A DNA stretch of 64,000 bases from Silene latifolia (taxonomy: Eukaryota; Streptophyta; Magnoliopsida; Caryophyllales; Caryophyllaceae), in assembly GCF_048544455.1 (NCBI RefSeq), contig NC_133538.1, forward strand, positions 3,611,658 to 3,675,657, given 5' to 3'. The notes under the pieces were generated by a model. It had not been told where the DNA came from. It worked only from the letters and a program-made list of their open reading frames with translations, and made no database searches. Shown here piece by piece: positions 61,293 through 64,000 of this stretch (positions are counted from its first letter, which is position 1; every line of letters begins with the position of its first letter). The translations under genes were made by a program, and so were the position numbers.

Positions 61293-62576
61293 AAATCTAT
61301 TAAATTACAAAACGGTGATACGAGATCACAATAAATTACAACCGAATCGATATTCCCATACATTTCGGGAAATACCAATTAAATCTAAGGCCATACTAAG
61401 TAAAATTACATAATTCAAAATTACATAAATTAAAATTATGACAATCATAAAGAAAAAAGCAGCATTATAATATGTATGAACATGCCCAATTTTATGCTAA
61501 ATCGCCTTTAATTAGCCAATATCGTATATTACTCGGTTTTTACGGATTTGCGTGATGTCAACATTTTTATAATCACAAAAATACATAAACTCATATTTAT
61601 GCATAAGTTAATTACCCTAACCTCTTAGGACTCAAAATTTAGTCTTCAGTAATAATTTGACCATAATTAACCCATATTTTATAAAATTGTTCATAAATGG
61701 ACCAAAAATTACAAAAATAAGCTATAAACTTCAATTAAATCACAAAATTTCAAATAAATTCAAAATTTGAAATTTAAACTCATGAACATTCTGGAAAAAT
61801 ACCATGACACTCATAATGTTCAAAATCTTAGGTTAAAAATTTCGAAATTTTTCCGGAAAAACAATGTTGCGGTTTATCAATTTTTAATAAAATAATCATA
61901 AAAACATGGAAAAAATTATATTCATAAACTTTTCAATTTTAGATCTAAAAAAGATAATAAAATGCAATATTAGACGTTTTTCCTAAGTCATAGATTATGT
62001 TTTATTAATTTTTCACTAATAATGTCACTATTTATGCTATTTTTCTTCAAAAATCCATAAATCATGCAAAAAAACTTCTTTATAGCCAATTATTTTACAC
62101 ACATCTTGTAAAATTGCATGTGACAACATATTAATTTTCTATGATCATATTCGAAATTTAACTCATATTAACGTATTTTTCACCTAAATCCGAATTTAAT
62201 AATGAAAAATCCATTTTTCGAGCATAACAAGTCCAAAAATTATGAAAATTTACAGGTTATCTCAAAATAATATATTTGACAACATATCCAAAAATCAATG
62301 GAAAATTCGAAGTATAGCTAATTTTAGACCGAAAATGACATTTTTACGCATAAAATCATATTTAAATGCCATTAAAGAATAATATGAACAATAAAAATCC
62401 GTAAAATTAACCAAAATATCCTAAAACATTTTAGGACCAGAAATATAAACATGCATTAATTAATTTCGTGATATATCATAATAACACAAATTTTACAAGT
62501 TTTATTTGTTATTCTTATAACTCGGAAAAACTTTTAACCGATTTGCATGCAAACAACCGTGGCTCTTGATACCGAT
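61293..62576 (-). other. Leader of the gag-only copia beyond the Athila insertion
   Basis: Very AT-rich non-coding DNA that continues the copia leader left of 41035 and ends at the primer site next to the 5' LTR at 62577. Confidence 0.65.
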
Positions 62577-62939
62577 TGAAGGAAATGTAGATATTTATAC
62601 ATAAACATATTCATATATGATTTAATTTAATTTGTCATAAAATTAAACATGGATTTTATGCATGCAAACAAATGATAAAATAGAGGAGAAATCATGTTCT
62701 TACATTGGTGATTTCGGTTTTATGGGCACAAAAGAAATCTCCTTTTCTTTTGTTCTTGAGCTTTCCCTTAATGGAAGAACCAAGATCCAAGTATAGGATC
62801 TCTCCCTAAGCTTTATACCCAAGGCTTTCTCTTAATAGAATTAATATTATAGGAACTAGTACAATATTAATTTAGTAGAAAATTGACCCAAAAATATTAT
62901 AAACACTTCAATATTTCGGTTTATATGAGAGGAAGATGG

Positions 62940-64000
62940 TGTGGGTATACATCCGTATAATACCCTTTAAATTTAGGACTATAACGTAAATTTAAACATG
63001 TGATTATTGTCATAAAACATAAATACAATAGAAACGATAAGGAACAAGAAATAACCTCGGGTCCTTTGATGCACGGCGTAAAGAACAGAAATCAAACGAG
63101 ATTCCCTCCTAATAGTTGCACCCAAGACTTGTCCGAGATATGCCCTTGTGCTAGAACGTGTTCTCCGATTGCCTTGCAATATTGGGAGAACTTGTTGTGA
63201 GGTTTTCGAGATGTGAGATCTGAGTTTCAGAGAGAAAGTGTCTCCAAAACCCTAGTTTTCTGTAAAATGAATTGTCTAGGTCAAAACGAGAGGGAGCCTC
63301 TCCTTTTGTTTGGTTCGGCTGGACCGAGGGCATGCATGGGGAAGTGGGCTTCCACTTCCTCTTAATTTTACCTCGTAGTCCGTACCCAAATGACTAAATG
63401 TATATGACGCGGTTTTTATAAATCGTCATCGGTTATCGGCTATTAAAACGTCAACTAATAACACGGGTTAGTTGAAGTATTAATACATGTCCGACAAAGA
63501 CGATATTGTATAATTTATTCAATATACATTAATCAAATATAAATCGCTTATATTTGATTTTACGAATTAATCTTGTTAATTCGCCTTAGTCCATGATATT
63601 TAATCCGTATTAAATATAATATCTCAACATCACATTTTGACTAAATATTAGTCAAATAACTCAGACTAACTGGTTAGTCAAATTTGGCATCTACATGACT
63701 GTATTTTCATACTGTCATATCTCTCGAACGTATCCTATAGGTGTGACTTTTAGGGACCAGTTGATCACCGCCATCCGTATGATAATAACGTCAAACTTAT
63801 CTAGCAAGCCAACCGTTATTGATAAACGTGGATCAACCGATAATAATACCAAAAGTATGCCCTTTGATCCTTTTAGAGGTTTATAAGTCCTTGCACTAAC
63901 TGTTAAGGACACCAACCCCAACAAGCTCCCACTTGTCCGTACAAGTGTATGTGCAATGACGTTATCCGCACTAACCGGAGGACACAAGCTCCAACAAACT
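62940..64000 (-). mobile_element. Another copia element nested in the 5' LTR, runs off the edge
   Basis: Similarity to the LTR at 34771 stops at 62939. From TGTGGGTATAC (62940) to CCCCAACA (63923) there is a 984-bp LTR-like unit, followed by the purine tract AGCTCCCACTTGTCC read on the minus strand (63924-63938). So this is a 3' LTR of a minus-strand copia. GATGG (62935-62939) is its likely left target duplication. No coding part is visible before the edge. Confidence 0.75.

Larger units (their letters stand above)
29515..64000 (+). mobile_element. Athila-like element 1 (outermost of the nest), runs off the right edge
   Basis: 5' LTR 29515-31357 (1,843 bp; starts TGATGTGACT, ends CCATCA), then the priming site TGGCGCCGTTGCCGGGGA (31361-31378), complementary to tRNA-Asp and usual in Athila. 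Its own sequence continues to 34770, where the minus-strand copia is inserted; the rest should resume past 64000. Downstream non-coding parts match element 2 (for example AAGGCCTAGTCAAG at 34150 and 58449, and GGAGGTGATTT at 34759). Coding capacity in the visible part is poor: no complete Gag and no reverse transcriptase recognised. It looks like a broken or non-autonomous copy. Confidence 0.85.
34771..64000 (-). mobile_element. Gag-only Ty1/copia element (TR-GAG-like), minus strand
   Basis: 3' LTR 34771-36046 (1,276 bp); on the minus strand it starts TGTTGGAATATG and ends CATTTCCTTCA. A purine tract (AAGTGGGAGAT) abuts it at 36047-36057. The 5' LTR begins at 62577 and runs off the edge, interrupted by another copia LTR. 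A site like the initiator-Met primer (GGTATCAAGAGCC) lies at 62561-62574. Only Gag (39148-40050) is recognisable; about 3.1 kb of non-coding DNA separates it from the 3' LTR. Over the 360 bp that can be compared, the LTRs differ at about five sites (about 1.4%), so insertion is recent, on the order of one million years or less at usual plant rates. Athila-like element 2 is inserted in its leader. Confidence 0.88.

Overview
The window is plant nuclear repeat-rich DNA. This is shown by plant-type L1 LINEs (DUF4283 plus zinc-knuckle ORF1), Athila, chromovirus and Ty1/copia LTR elements, Stowaway-like and hAT-like MITEs, and a broken NDR1/HIN1-like (LEA_2) host gene. The style of the repeats made me think of a eudicot, perhaps Caryophyllales, but that is an impression and not a measured result. 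I see no intact host gene, no rRNA or tRNA gene and no CRISPR.

Layout. (1) 1-11335: the edge of a minus-strand Athila-like LTR, then an old minus-strand L1 (LINE-A) split by two solo LTRs (2513-5432, duplication CATAA; 5797-9636, duplication AACAT). The second solo LTR holds a 5'-truncated plus-strand L1 (LINE-C) that landed in an AAT microsatellite. (2) 11613-17831: a full-length plus-strand L1 (LINE-B) with perfect 18-bp target duplications; its ORFs carry five in-frame TAG codons and one frameshift. (3) 17850-29514: the only stretch that looks like former host DNA. It has a MITE, the NHL pseudogene (19557-20155, minus) with a TATA box, a Ty1/copia element 197 bp upstream of its start codon, a Stowaway-like MITE, a possible SINE, a TRIM with an extra internal piece, a hAT-type MITE inside the TRIM, and a gypsy LTR remnant. 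(4) 29515-64000: one nest of LTR elements running off the right edge. Athila-like element 1 contains a minus-strand gag-only copia, which contains Athila-like element 2 (41035-61287, duplication AAAAT), which contains a Tekay-like chromovirus (44376-53467). A further copia sits in the 5' LTR of the gag-only copia.

No reverse transcriptase is recognisable in the 29515-64000 nest. The elements keep LTRs, priming sites and Gag, protease or integrase pieces, so they look like parasites of enzymes encoded elsewhere. LTR pairs differ by only about one to a few percent, so the nest probably built up quickly and recently.

The two observations I rate highest are: (a) a short acidic reading frame inside the chromovirus LTRs, with a third-position substitution pattern and no indels between diverged copies; and (b) clusters of GC-rich, near-palindromic short words in four LTR families, each family with its own word, placed 0.2-0.6 kb from the LTR start.
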